64,000 nt of DNA, taken from contig CAVQKQ010000012.1 of assembly GCA_963713085.1 (NCBI GenBank), positions 1 to 64,000 of the forward strand, given 5' to 3'. Source of the stretch: PFJX01 sp963713085 (lineage in GTDB: Bacteria > Pseudomonadota > Gammaproteobacteria > Burkholderiales > Thiobacillaceae). The notes beneath the pieces were generated by a model that was given only the letters and a program-made list of their open reading frames with translations, did not search any database and was not told the origin of the DNA. Below are positions 20,079 to 29,655 of this stretch, piece after piece. Each line of letters begins with the position of its first letter. Within the stretch, counting starts at the first letter, position 1. A program made the translations under genes and the position numbers.

Positions 20079-21731
20079 ATGGATATCCAGCGCCTTATCG
20101 CCTTCGTAGTTTTCTCCCTCTCTATCATGCTGCTCTGGGAGAACTGGCAGGAGTACACCCATCCCAAGCCGGCAGTGGAAGCCACCACCAACGCGGGCAA
20201 CGCGAGCAATGCGGGCGCTCTCCCGCAACCGGGACAGACGCTCCAAGCCGAAACCAAGCCTGAAGCAGGTGTAGTACAGAACGGTGCCCGTGCCCGCGTG
20301 GTAACGGATGTTCTGGATGCGGAAATAGACGCCAACGGCGGCGACATCCGGAAGTTGGTGCTTACTCACTACCGCCGCAACGAGGATGCCAGCAAGGCCT
20401 TCCAGTTGTTTGAGGAGAGGCCGGAGCACGACTACTTCGCCCAGCTCGGATTCATCGGGGGCACCTTGCCGACCCATAAGACCGTATTCCAACTGGTTCC
20501 AGGGGAATATCGCCTCAAGGATGGCCAGAATGACCTCAGGCTCAACCTGAAAGCGGATGTCAACGGCGCCGAGGTAACCAGGACCTACATCTTCCATCGC
20601 GGCAGCTATGTGGTGGACGTGGACACACGGATAAAAAACACTGGCACGGCTGTTATCGAGGGATTCCCGTATTACCAGTTCTTGCGGAATGGGCAGCCCC
20701 CAGAAGGGGAATCGAAGTTTGTCCATACCTTCACCGGGCCGGCGATTTACACCCAGGAGAACAAATTCCAGAAGGTCCCTTTCGATAAGATCGCCAAGGG
20801 CAAGGACGAGCATGTCAAGTCCGCCAAGGACGGTTGGCTGGCCATGGTCCAGCACCACTTTTTCGCGGCCTGGATGACGCCTAATCCTGCCGATGCCAGC
20901 CAGCGGGAGTTTTATACCCGTTCCCTGGGTAATGACGAATTCACCGCCGGCATGATCATGCCGGCCGTCAAGCTGGCGCCCGGGGAAGAGAAAACCGTCT
21001 CCATGCGCCTCTATGCCGGCCCCCAGGAACTCGAGAAGATCAAGGAACTGGCCCCGGGCCTGAACCTGGTCGTGGACTTTGGCTGGCTGACGGTATTGGC
21101 TTACCCGATATTTGTGGTGTTGAACTGGTTGCACAAGCTGGTGCTCAACTGGGGTGTGGCCATCATCGTGCTTACCGTATTGATCAAGCTGGCCTTTTAT
21201 CCTTTGTCGGCGGCCAGCTACAAATCCATGGCCAAAATGCGCACATTGGCCCCTCGCCTGCAGCATCTCAAGGAACGCTTCGGTGATGACCGCCAGAAGC
21301 TGCATGAGGCCATGATGAAGATCTATAAGGAGGAGAAGATCAACCCATTGGGTGGCTGTCTGCCGATCCTCATTCAGATCCCGGTTTTCATATCCCTGTA
21401 TTGGGTGTTGCTGGGGACGGTGGAACTGCGCCAGGCGCATTTCGCCCTTTGGATCACCGATTTGTCCAAGCCGGATCCCTATTACATCCTGCCGGTTGTC
21501 ATGGCCATCACCTCCTTCATTCAGGTGAAACTATCCCCGGCCCCGGCGGACCCAGTCCAGGCCAAGGTCATGATGATCATGCCGGTGGCCTTCTCCGTGA
21601 TGTTCCTGTTTTTCCCCGCCGGCCTGGTGTTGTACTGGCTGGTCAACAATGTCCTGTCGATTCTGCAGCAGTGGCGCATAAATACCGTAATCGCCCACGG
21701 TAACAAAGCAGCCAACGACAGTAAGCACTAA
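20079..21731 (+). CDS. yidC: Membrane protein insertase YidC
   Basis: 550 residues, the long Gram-negative form. The first membrane segment (LIAFVVFSLSIMLLWENWQEY) is followed by a large periplasmic beta-domain (about 55-345). The conserved insertase core is GVAIIVLTVLIKLAFYPLSA, with the essential Arg after YKSMAKM, then NPLGGCLPILIQIPVFISLYW. It inserts and folds inner-membrane proteins alone or with SecYEG, including Fo subunit c, which is encoded at 30968. Third gene of rpmH-rnpA-yidC-mnmE. Confidence 0.97.
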   Translation: MDIQRLIAFVVFSLSIMLLWENWQEYTHPKPAVEATTNAGNASNAGALPQPGQTLQAETKPEAGVVQNGARARVVTDVLDAEIDANGGDIRKLVLTHYRRNEDASKAFQLFEERPEHDYFAQLGFIGGTLPTHKTVFQLVPGEYRLKDGQNDLRLNLKADVNGAEVTRTYIFHRGSYVVDVDTRIKNTGTAVIEGFPYYQFLRNGQPPEGESKFVHTFTGPAIYTQENKFQKVPFDKIAKGKDEHVKSAKDGWLAMVQHHFFAAWMTPNPADASQREFYTRSLGNDEFTAGMIMPAVKLAPGEEKTVSMRLYAGPQELEKIKELAPGLNLVVDFGWLTVLAYPIFVVLNWLHKLVLNWGVAIIVLTVLIKLAFYPLSAASYKSMAKMRTLAPRLQHLKERFGDDRQKLHEAMMKIYKEEKINPLGGCLPILIQIPVFISLYWVLLGTVELRQAHFALWITDLSKPDPYYILPVVMAITSFIQVKLSPAPADPVQAKVMMIMPVAFSVMFLFFPAGLVLYWLVNNVLSILQQWRINTVIAHGNKAANDSKH

Positions 21732-21744
21732 CTTGGGACGGCTC

Positions 21745-23082
21745 ATGCCGTCATATGTACAAGACACCATAGCAGCCGTCGCCACCGCCCCCGGGAAGGG
21801 CGGGATCGGCGTGGTCAGGGTGTCCAGCCGAGACTTGGCGGGGATGATCCAAGGACTGCTGGGCAGGGAATTGCCGCCTCGTCGTGCCGTGCACGCGCGA
21901 TTTCTCGATGCCCAGGGCGCCGCCCTGGATGACGGCATCGCTCTCTATTTCCAAGGCCCCCAATCCTTCACCGGCGAGCATGTCCTGGAACTGCAGGGCC
22001 ACGGCGGCCCCATGGTGCTGCAAAACGTATTGGAACGTTGCCTTGAACTGGGGGCGCGTATTGCCGAGCCCGGCGAGTTCAGTCGGCGAGCCTTCCTCAA
22101 CGGCCGGCTGGATCTGGTTCAGGCCGAAGCCATCGCCGACCTGATCGACGCAGGCAGTCAGGTAGCGGCGCGTTCCGCGGTCCGGGCACTGGAAGGCGAA
22201 TTTTCCCGCAGGATCAACCAGCTCAAAGAGGCCATCATCCACCTGCGCATGCTGGTGGAAGCCACCCTGGACTTTCCCGAGGAAGACATTGATTTCCTGG
22301 AAAAGGCGGATGCCTGGCGTCAACTTGATAGTGTCTCCAGCAGGCTGGACGAGGTGCTGGCCCAGGCCCGTCAGGGCGCATTACTGCGGGACGGCCTTAA
22401 CGTTGTCCTGATCGGGCAACCGAATGTGGGCAAGTCCAGCCTGATGAATCAACTGGCTGGCTACGAAGTCGCCATCGTCACCGAGATTGCGGGAACGACT
22501 CGCGATACGGTCAGGGAAGCCATCCAGATCCAGGGCGTGCCATTGCACATCGTCGATACCGCGGGCCTACGCGAGACAAGCGACACGATTGAGCGCATGG
22601 GTATCGAGCGCACCTGGTCGGCGGTGGAGCAGGCGGATATAGCCTTGTTGCTGATCGATGCAAGCCATGGCGTTGGCCCCGAGGAGGCGGCCATACTGCG
22701 ACGCCTGCCCGGGATCCCGGTGATTACCATCCACAACAAGATCGACTTGACCGGGGAGATTCCCCACCAAGCTGGGAATTCGTCGGAAATATGGCTTTCC
22801 GCCAAACACGGCGCGGGCATGGAACTATTGCGCGGGAGACTCCTGGAACTTGCCGGCTGGCAAGCCCCGGGCGAAGGGGTGTGCACCGCACGCGTCAGGC
22901 ATCTGGACGCCTTGCGGCGCTGTCAAATGCATTTGTCGGGCGCCCGCGCGGCAGGACGTCAGCTGGAGTTTTTCGCTGAAGAGTTACGGCTGGCCCATCG
23001 CGCCTTGGCAGAAATCACAGGGGAGTTCTCGGCGGATGATCTTTTAGGCGTGATTTTTAGCCGATTTTGCATAGGCAAGTGA
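21745..23082 (+). CDS. mnmE: tRNA uridine-5-carboxymethylaminomethyl modification GTPase MnmE
   Basis: 445 residues. The start is placed at the ATG at 21745 (MPSYVQDTIAAVATAPGKGG); an in-frame TTG at 21733 adds four residues. The N-terminal folate-binding domain has GIGVVRVSS. The inserted G domain has GQPNVGKSSLMNQL, AGTTRDTVREA, DTAGLRETSD and NKID. The helical domain ends in the invariant C-terminal FCIGK, whose Cys is conserved. With MnmG (25482-27377) it makes cmnm5U at the tRNA wobble base, so the pair flanks only two genes here. Confidence 0.97.
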   Translation: MPSYVQDTIAAVATAPGKGGIGVVRVSSRDLAGMIQGLLGRELPPRRAVHARFLDAQGAALDDGIALYFQGPQSFTGEHVLELQGHGGPMVLQNVLERCLELGARIAEPGEFSRRAFLNGRLDLVQAEAIADLIDAGSQVAARSAVRALEGEFSRRINQLKEAIIHLRMLVEATLDFPEEDIDFLEKADAWRQLDSVSSRLDEVLAQARQGALLRDGLNVVLIGQPNVGKSSLMNQLAGYEVAIVTEIAGTTRDTVREAIQIQGVPLHIVDTAGLRETSDTIERMGIERTWSAVEQADIALLLIDASHGVGPEEAAILRRLPGIPVITIHNKIDLTGEIPHQAGNSSEIWLSAKHGAGMELLRGRLLELAGWQAPGEGVCTARVRHLDALRRCQMHLSGARAAGRQLEFFAEELRLAHRALAEITGEFSADDLLGVIFSRFCIGK

Positions 23083-23090
23083 GACAGACC

Positions 23091-23453
23091 TCAGACAAGT
23101 AACCAGGCATCCTTCACCGGTAGATGTTTCGTCTGGACCCAATCCGTGACCCCGAACTGAAATGCTTCCATGCGATTCTCGTCCACCAGGGTGGATGAAG
23201 CATGGACGATGTACCAACGCACGCCCGCCAGAAACACCAGTTCCTCGAGGACGTCCTCTGGGAAACCGAGTCGGCCGCCACGATAATCAATCAGCAGGCT
23301 GTCGAGATAGACATCCACGGTACCCTGGCCCCAGCGGCTGGTCAGTTCATTGGCGATATGAGGGAAACGGCGTTCAATCGCAGAACATCGCCGGTAGCCT
23401 GGTGTATACAGAGAGTTGCCGTCTGGCGCGGATTGATCAATATCGGTGTACAT
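23091..23453 (-). CDS. Hypothetical protein
   Basis: 120 residues, no family recognised. It has no signal peptide or membrane segment. The middle reads as a compact alpha/beta protein (TSRWGQGTVDVYLDSLLIDY, then DVLEELVFLAGVRWYIVHAS). The N terminus contains SLYTPGYRRCSAIERRFPHI. It faces mnmE convergently with only 8 bp between stop codons and is divergent from the ABC transporter gene. Coding character is supported by normal codon use and the lack of a competing frame, but function is unknown. Confidence 0.6.
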   Translation of the reverse strand: MYTDIDQSAPDGNSLYTPGYRRCSAIERRFPHIANELTSRWGQGTVDVYLDSLLIDYRGGRLGFPEDVLEELVFLAGVRWYIVHASSTLVDENRMEAFQFGVTDWVQTKHLPVKDAWLLV

Positions 23454-23619
23454 GTGTTACCCAAGATAATTTTGAGGTAACCATACAAAGCAACTATCGT
23501 GCCATGCATACCTGATAATTAATTATATGTATTCAATGGGTTAAGAAAGATTAACGGACCTAACTCGCTTGTATATAAATTCAGTAACCATTTCATGGCA
23601 TTACTGACGAAATTCAGAC

Positions 23620-25401
23620 ATGACCCCTGACTTTTCCGTGTCCTGGCCGCAAATACTTGATGACTTGAAAAATCATCGAAAGGCCCTGGCCAAGGGAAAC
23701 CTGATCGCCATATTGGCCGTGGCGTGTTCCGTTCCCGTTCCCTTGTTCCTGCCCATCCTGGTGGACGAGGTTCTGCTGCACAAGCCGGGCGCATTCATCG
23801 CCTTCTTCTCGCCCTGGTTTCCACCCGCCTGGCACGGCCCGGTTCTATTCATCCTGATTGCACTGGCCTTGACCTTGGGCCTGCGGTTGTCCGCCATCCT
23901 GCTGAACGTATGGCAGACAAGAACCTTCTCCCTGGTTTCAAAGGAGGTGGTCTTTCGTATCCGCGCGCGCATGCTGGATCGTTTGTCGCAGATCGCCCTT
24001 TCTGAATATGAAACCCTGGGATCCGGTCGGGTTACATCCCATTTCGTGACGGATCTCAATGCGGTGGACGGCTTCCTTGGTGCCTCCATTTCCGGGTTTC
24101 TTGTCGCGGTTTTGTCCCTGATAGGCGTCGCCGGGGTCCTACTGTGGATGAACTGGCGGTTGGCCCTGTTCATTTTGCTGTTGAACCCATTGGTAATCAC
24201 CTTCTCCACGCGCCTGGGAAAAAAGGTCAAGGAACTGAAAAAGCGTGAGAACAGCGCTTTCGAGGCCTTTCAGGAAGCCCTTTCGGAGACGCTGGACGCG
24301 CTCAACCAAATCCGCGCCATGAACCGGGAACGCCACTATCTGGCCCGGGTGGCCGACAAGGCCGCCAATATCCGTCAGCACGCGGCGGCCTATGCCTGGA
24401 AGTCCGATGCCATGAACCGGGTCTCCTTCTTCGTGTTTCTGGCGGGCTTCGATGTGTTTCGGGCCATGGCCATGATCATGGTGGTCTTCTCGGGGTTGAG
24501 CATCGGCCAGATGCTGGCGGTATTCGGCTACCTCTGGTTCATGATGTCGCCGGTGCAGGAGATCATCAATATCCAGTATGCGTGGTATGCCGCGAATGCC
24601 GCCTTGGGGAGGATAAATCGGCTATTGGCGCTGAAACCCGTCAGCGAAGGTAATGCCAAAGCCGATCCATTCAGCGGAAACACGACCGTTGGCGTGACAT
24701 TGGAAAACGCCTGCTTCTCTTACGGCGAAGGTGAAACGGTCCTGGATGGCGTCACCCTCAACCTGGCCCCGGGCGAGAAGGTTGCCTTGGTGGGCGCATC
24801 GGGGGGCGGCAAGTCCACTCTGATCCAGGTCTTGCTCGGTCTCTACCCACTCAATTCCGGCCATATCCGCTACGGGGGCGCAGATGTGGACGATATCGGC
24901 TGGCCCAGGATACGGGATCATGTCGGGGTGGTGCTGCAGCACCCCGTGCTGTTCAACGCTTCGGTCAGGGATAACCTGACCCTGGGCCGCGAGGGCGCAG
25001 ACGCGGACCTGTGGAAGGCCTTGGAGATCGCACAACTGCACGAATTGGTGGCCGGCCTGCCGGAGGGTCTGGATAGCATGGTCGGAAAAAACGGTCTGCG
25101 TATGTCCGGCGGCCAGCGCCAGCGCCTTGCCATTGCGCGCATGGTGCTGGGGCAACCCCTGGTGGTCATTCTCGACGAGGCCACCTCCGCCCTGGATACC
25201 GAGACCGAGCGGCAACTGCACCAGGCATTGGCCGCGTTTCTCAAGAACCGCACCACCTTGATCATCGCCCATCGCTTGTCGGCGGTCAGGCAGGCGGACC
25301 GGATCCTGGTATTCGAAAACGGCAAAGTGGTCGAGGAGGGCGATCATGAAACATTGATGCGCCGAGGCGGGCTCTACCACAAGCTTTACGCCCATGCCTG
25401 A
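23620..25401 (+). CDS. ABC transporter, fused membrane and ATPase domains (MsbA/exporter type)
   Basis: 593 residues. Six hydrophobic segments lie in the first 320 residues (NLIAILAVACSVPVPLFLPI onward). The ATPase domain follows: Walker A GASGGGKSTL near 405, signature LRMSGGQRQRLAIARM near 500, Walker B VVILDEATSAL and H-loop IIAHRLSAV. This half-transporter should work as a homodimer exporting a lipid, peptide or drug; the substrate cannot be told from sequence. The preceding gap (23454-23619) is AT-rich. Its stop lies just before a parS site and mnmG. Confidence 0.9.
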   Translation: MTPDFSVSWPQILDDLKNHRKALAKGNLIAILAVACSVPVPLFLPILVDEVLLHKPGAFIAFFSPWFPPAWHGPVLFILIALALTLGLRLSAILLNVWQTRTFSLVSKEVVFRIRARMLDRLSQIALSEYETLGSGRVTSHFVTDLNAVDGFLGASISGFLVAVLSLIGVAGVLLWMNWRLALFILLLNPLVITFSTRLGKKVKELKKRENSAFEAFQEALSETLDALNQIRAMNRERHYLARVADKAANIRQHAAAYAWKSDAMNRVSFFVFLAGFDVFRAMAMIMVVFSGLSIGQMLAVFGYLWFMMSPVQEIINIQYAWYAANAALGRINRLLALKPVSEGNAKADPFSGNTTVGVTLENACFSYGEGETVLDGVTLNLAPGEKVALVGASGGGKSTLIQVLLGLYPLNSGHIRYGGADVDDIGWPRIRDHVGVVLQHPVLFNASVRDNLTLGREGADADLWKALEIAQLHELVAGLPEGLDSMVGKNGLRMSGGQRQRLAIARMVLGQPLVVILDEATSALDTETERQLHQALAAFLKNRTTLIIAHRLSAVRQADRILVFENGKVVEEGDHETLMRRGGLYHKLYAHA

Positions 25402-25406
25402 GGGAG

Positions 25407-25422
25407 TGTTTCACGTGAAACA
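25407..25422. promoter_or_regulatory. parS: parS site between ABC transporter gene and mnmG
   Basis: TGTTTCACGTGAAACA is a perfect 16-bp palindrome and the canonical proteobacterial parS. It is intergenic, 60 bp before the mnmG start and about 7.5 kb from oriC, and 2.6 kb upstream of parA-parB. Confidence 0.93.
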
Positions 25423-25481
25423 TGCGGGGGCATGGCGTACAATGCGCTGCCTCGTTCAAGCCGATCGCGCCAGATAAACGC

Positions 25482-27377
25482 ATGATTTTCCCGGAAAATT
25501 TCGATGTGATAGTGGTGGGCGGCGGCCATGCCGGGAGCGAGGCGGCCCTCGCATCGGCACGCATGGGGGCCAAGACCCTCCTGCTCACCCACAACATCGA
25601 AACCCTGGGCGCCATGTCCTGTAATCCCTCCATCGGTGGGATCGGCAAGGGCCATCTGGTCAGGGAAGTGGATGCCCTGGGTGGGGCCATGGCGATCGCC
25701 ACGGACGAGGCCGGCATCCAGTTCCGCATCCTGAATTCCTCCAAGGGGCCGGCGGTGCGTGCGACCCGGGCCCAGGCCGACCGGGCCTTGTACAAACAGG
25801 CGATACGCGCGCGCTTGGAAAACCAGCCCAATCTGACCCTGTTCCAGCAGGCCGCGGATGATCTGGTACTGAACGGGGATACCGTTTGTGGCGTCAAGAC
25901 CCAGCTGGGTATCGAGTTCGGTGCACGGGCAGTCGTGCTCACCACGGGCACCTTCCTGGCCGGGCTGATCCATGTGGGCCTGGAGAATTTCCAGGCTGGA
26001 CGCATGGGTGATCCCCCCGCGATATCCCTGGCGGCTCGGCTACGGGAGTTAAACCTCCCCGTGGGACGCCTGAAGACAGGCACACCGCCCCGCATCGACG
26101 GCCGCAGCATAGATTTCTCGATGATGCAGCAACAGCCGGGCGACGATCCGGTACCGGTGTTTTCGTTCATGGGGGGCCGAGACATGCATCCGGCCCAATT
26201 GCCGTGCTGGATAACCCAGACCAACGAACGTACCCATGAAATCATCCGCCAGGGCCTGGACCGTTCACCTTTGTATACCGGCATCATAGAAGGGGTGGGG
26301 CCGCGCTATTGTCCTTCCATCGAGGACAAGATATCCCGCTTCGCCGACAAGGATGCCCATAACGTCTTCCTCGAACCCGAGGGGCTGACGACCAACGAGT
26401 TCTATCCCAACGGCATCTCCACCAGCCTGCCCTTCGACATTCAGTTGGCTCTTGTGCGCTCCATCCGAGGTTTGGAAAAGGCCCAGATCCTGCGCCCTGG
26501 CTACGCCATCGAATACGACTACTATGATCCGCGCGGCCTCAGGCCCAGCCTGGAGACCCAGGCCATCCGCGGGCTGTTCTTCGCCGGCCAGATCAATGGC
26601 ACCACAGGGTATGAGGAAGCGGCCGCCCAGGGTTTGCTTGCGGGTCTCAATGCGGCCCTATACCGGCGCGAACAGGAACCCTGGTGGCCGCGCCGCGGCC
26701 AGGCCTATCTCGGTGTCATGGTGGACGACCTGACGGCCCGGGGGGTGTTGGAGCCCTACCGCATGTTCACCAGCCGCGCCGAATACCGCCTCTCGTTGCG
26801 GGAAGACAATGCCGACCAGCGCCTGACTGAAGCGGGCCGCCGCTTGGGATTGGTGGATGACGCCCGCTGGGCCCGCTTCGAGACCAAACGCGAGGCCATC
26901 GCCCGGGAGACAGAACGTTTGAAATCCACCTGGGTCAATCCGGCCATCCTGCCCGAAGCCCGGGCCGTGGCTGTGCTGGGCAAGGCCATCGACCGGGAAT
27001 ACAACCTGTTCGATCTGCTGCGCCGCCCGGAGGTGAGTTACGCAAGCCTGATGACATTGCCGGGGGCCGAGCCAGGTGTGGATGACGAGGCCACTCGGGA
27101 ACAGGTGGAGATCGCAGCGAAATATTCCGGCTACGTGGCCCGCCAGCAAGCTGAGGTGGAGCGCCAGCGTGGCCAGGAAGATCAGCCCTTGCCGAAGGAT
27201 TTCGATTACACGGCCCTGACCAGCCTTTCCATCGAGGTCAGGCAGAAATTGAACCAGGTCCGCCCCGCCACCCTGGGTCAGGCCGCCAGGATTTCGGGCG
27301 TGACGCCGGCGGCAATATCGGTGTTGTCGGTGTATCTCAAGCGCGGCGAACTGCTGGCGAGGGAGACCCGGAGGTGA
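25482..27377 (+). CDS. mnmG: tRNA uridine-5-carboxymethylaminomethyl modification enzyme MnmG
   Basis: 631 residues from the ATG at 25482. The frame is open 60 bp further up, across the parS site, but MIFPENFDVIVVGGGHAGSE is the family start. The FAD-binding motif is VVGGGHAGSEAALASARMG. CNPSIGGIGKGHLVREVDAL contains a catalytic Cys, and GLRPSLETQAIRGLFFAGQI and GTTGYEEAAAQGL are the usual signatures. It works with MnmE on the wobble uridine. Its stop overlaps the GTG of rsmG. Confidence 0.97.
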   Translation: MIFPENFDVIVVGGGHAGSEAALASARMGAKTLLLTHNIETLGAMSCNPSIGGIGKGHLVREVDALGGAMAIATDEAGIQFRILNSSKGPAVRATRAQADRALYKQAIRARLENQPNLTLFQQAADDLVLNGDTVCGVKTQLGIEFGARAVVLTTGTFLAGLIHVGLENFQAGRMGDPPAISLAARLRELNLPVGRLKTGTPPRIDGRSIDFSMMQQQPGDDPVPVFSFMGGRDMHPAQLPCWITQTNERTHEIIRQGLDRSPLYTGIIEGVGPRYCPSIEDKISRFADKDAHNVFLEPEGLTTNEFYPNGISTSLPFDIQLALVRSIRGLEKAQILRPGYAIEYDYYDPRGLRPSLETQAIRGLFFAGQINGTTGYEEAAAQGLLAGLNAALYRREQEPWWPRRGQAYLGVMVDDLTARGVLEPYRMFTSRAEYRLSLREDNADQRLTEAGRRLGLVDDARWARFETKREAIARETERLKSTWVNPAILPEARAVAVLGKAIDREYNLFDLLRRPEVSYASLMTLPGAEPGVDDEATREQVEIAAKYSGYVARQQAEVERQRGQEDQPLPKDFDYTALTSLSIEVRQKLNQVRPATLGQAARISGVTPAAISVLSVYLKRGELLARETRR

Positions 27378-27997
27378 ATATCGTCACCCATCTCACGGAG
27401 GCCATATCGGCAATGGACATCGAGTTGTGGCCGAAGCAGGAAGTGGCCTTGCTGGAATACCTGCAACTGATGGTCAAGTGGAACAAGACCTATAACCTGA
27501 CCGCCATCCATGAGCCGGAACGCATGCTGACCCATCATCTACTGGACAGCCTGGCGATCCTGCCTTTTGTCGGCGCCGGCCCCCTTCTGGATGTGGGAAG
27601 CGGTGCCGGTTTACCCGGCATTCCCCTGGCCATCGCCAGGTCGGAGCTGGGCGTGACCGTGATGGATGCAAGCCAGAAGAAATGTGGCTTTATGCAACAG
27701 GCCGCTATCGAGCTGAAGCTGGCCAATGTCACGGTGGAGCACGCCAGGGCGGAGGCTTACCGTCGACCGGACGGCTTCCCACAGATCGTGTCCCGGGCCT
27801 TTTCCGACCTCTCGGAACTGGTGCGCTTGACCAGTCATCTGTTGCGGCCGGGAGGAGAATGGTTGGCCATGAAAGGTCTCTATCCCAATGAGGAAATTGC
27901 CCAGCTCACGGGCGCTCGCTTGAAGCGCCAGGAACAATTGCATGTGCCGGGCCTGGAGGCCGACCGCCATCTGATCATCATGGAGCGGACCGCATGA
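27374..27997 (+). CDS. rsmG: 16S rRNA m7G(527) methyltransferase
   Basis: 207 residues. The start is GTG at 27374, overlapping the mnmG stop (GTGA). The N-terminal part has LMVKWNKTYNLTAIHEPERM, the RsmG hallmark. The SAM-binding motif is LLDVGSGAGLPGIPLAI, followed by VTVMDASQKKCGFM and SRAFSDLSELV. It methylates G527 in the 530 loop of 16S rRNA. It is coupled to parA by an ATGA overlap, giving the classical gidA-gidB-parA-parB unit. Confidence 0.97.
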   Translation: MNIVTHLTEAISAMDIELWPKQEVALLEYLQLMVKWNKTYNLTAIHEPERMLTHHLLDSLAILPFVGAGPLLDVGSGAGLPGIPLAIARSELGVTVMDASQKKCGFMQQAAIELKLANVTVEHARAEAYRRPDGFPQIVSRAFSDLSELVRLTSHLLRPGGEWLAMKGLYPNEEIAQLTGARLKRQEQLHVPGLEADRHLIIMERTA

Positions 27998-28773
27998 GCC
28001 GCATTCTCGCCGTCACCAACCAGAAGGGCGGGGTGGGCAAGACCACCACCGCGGTGAACCTTGCCGCCAGCCTGGCCAGTCTCGGCAAACGCGTCCTGCT
28101 CATTGATCTTGATCCCCAGGGTAACGCCACCACCGGTAGCGGCGTTGAAAAACAGTCGCTGGAAAAGACCACCTACCATCTATTGCTGAACCTTGCTTCT
28201 TTGGCTGAGATACGCCTCCGCTCGGAGTCGGCGGGATACGACGTGTTGCCCGCCAACCGAAACCTGGCCGGTGCCGAGGTTGAACTGGTGGACGGCAAGG
28301 AGCGGGAATTCCGACTGAAGCGGGGCCTGTCCGCGGACCGCACCGAATACGACTTTATCCTCGTCGATTGTCCCCCGGCCCTCAACCTGCTTACCGTCAA
28401 TGCCCTGACCGCGGCCGACGCGGTCCTCATTCCCATGCAATGCGAATACTTCGCCATCGAGGGCCTGGCCGACCTCGTCAATACCGTGAAGAAAATCAAG
28501 GCGAGACTGAACCCGGCCTTGGTCATCGACGGGGTGGTCCGTGTGATGTTCGACACCCGAAACACCCTGGCCCAGCATGTATCCGACCAGCTCAAGGCCC
28601 ATTTCGGCGCCAAGGTCTTCGACGCCGTGGTGCCGCGCAACGTGCGTCTGGCCGAGGCTCCCAGCCACGGCGTGGCGGTGCTGCAATACGACCGCAATTC
28701 AAAGGGAGCCCAGGCCTATCTGCAGATGGCCCGGGAACTGATCGAGAAACAAGAGGGAATGCGTCATGGCTAA
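27994..28773 (+). CDS. parA: Chromosome partitioning ATPase ParA (Soj)
   Basis: 259 residues. The deviant Walker A near the start is TNQKGGVGKTTTAVNLAA, with the signature lysine. VLLIDLDPQGNATTGSG, DFILVDCPPALNLLTVNAL and PMQCEYFAIEGLADL follow. No N-terminal DNA-binding domain is present, so it is the short chromosomal Soj type. It forms ATP-dependent dimers on the nucleoid and is stimulated by ParB. Its ATG overlaps the rsmG stop; its own end overlaps parB by 8 bp. Confidence 0.96.
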   Translation: MSRILAVTNQKGGVGKTTTAVNLAASLASLGKRVLLIDLDPQGNATTGSGVEKQSLEKTTYHLLLNLASLAEIRLRSESAGYDVLPANRNLAGAEVELVDGKEREFRLKRGLSADRTEYDFILVDCPPALNLLTVNALTAADAVLIPMQCEYFAIEGLADLVNTVKKIKARLNPALVIDGVVRVMFDTRNTLAQHVSDQLKAHFGAKVFDAVVPRNVRLAEAPSHGVAVLQYDRNSKGAQAYLQMARELIEKQEGMRHG

Positions 28774-29602
28774 GCCAAAAGGACTGGGACGAGGCCTGGA
28801 TGCCCTGTTGGGCGAAGGGGATACCAACGATGGGGAGCGTCTGCTCACCCTGCCGGTGGAAAGCCTGGTGCCGGGCAAGTATCAGCCCCGGACCCGCATG
28901 GACCAGTCGGCACTGGTGGAACTGGCGGACTCCATCCGCTCCCAGGGCTTGATGCAGCCCATCCTGGCACGTGCCATTCCCGGCGGACGCTTCGAGATCA
29001 TCGCCGGCGAACGACGCTGGCGTGCCAGCCAATTGGCCGGTCTCCGGGAAGTGGCGGTCCTGGTGCGGGTGGTGGAGGACGAGGCCGCCCTGAAAATGGC
29101 CCTGATCGAAAACATCCAGCGGGAAAACCTCAATCCCCTGGAAGAGGCCCAGGGTATCCATCGCCTGATCCAGGAATTCACCATGACCCATCAGACCGCC
29201 GCCGAGGCGGTAGGCCGTTCACGGGTCGCGGTCAGCAATCTGCTGCGTCTGCTCAACCTGGCCAAACCCGTGCAGTCATTGCTGATGAACGGTGACCTGG
29301 ACATGGGCCATGCCCGCGCCCTGCTGGCCCTGTCCCACGCCAAGCAGGTGGATGCCGCCCATGAGGTGGTACGGCTCGGTTATTCCGTGCGCGAGGCGGA
29401 ACGGCTTGTGGCCAGGCTGCTCAGACCGGTGGCGAAAAAGCGGGAGAATAAGGACCGTGACGTGATACGTCTGGAAGAGGATCTGAGCGAAAAGCTGGGA
29501 ACGGGGGTGAAAATCACCGCCAACCAGAAAGGGGTGGGTCGTATCAGCATCGAGTTCGCCAGTCTTGACCAACTGGACGGATTGCTGCACCGCATTAAAT
29601 GA
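28766..29602 (+). CDS. parB: Chromosome partitioning protein ParB (Spo0J)
   Basis: 278 residues. The N-terminal CTPase fold has LVPGKYQPRTRMDQSALVEL and the box IIAGERRWRASQLAGL. The central helix-turn-helix (HQTAAEAVGRSRVAVSNLL, then LDMGHARALLAL) recognises parS. The C-terminal dimerisation segment ends LDQLDGLLHRIK. It loads at parS and spreads as a CTP-dependent clamp. Three parS sites are visible within 21 kb of parB in this window. Confidence 0.96.
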   Translation: MAKPKGLGRGLDALLGEGDTNDGERLLTLPVESLVPGKYQPRTRMDQSALVELADSIRSQGLMQPILARAIPGGRFEIIAGERRWRASQLAGLREVAVLVRVVEDEAALKMALIENIQRENLNPLEEAQGIHRLIQEFTMTHQTAAEAVGRSRVAVSNLLRLLNLAKPVQSLLMNGDLDMGHARALLALSHAKQVDAAHEVVRLGYSVREAERLVARLLRPVAKKRENKDRDVIRLEEDLSEKLGTGVKITANQKGVGRISIEFASLDQLDGLLHRIK

Positions 29603-29655
29603 CTGTTTCACTCAGGTTTCATCAATCGCTTTGATGATTGCATTAGTCTCTCTAA

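Noticed and set aside
25422..25481. Upstream extension of mnmG to an ATG at 25422
   Set aside because: It would begin at the edge of the parS site and adds 20 residues that MnmG proteins lack. The ATG at 25482 matches the family start.
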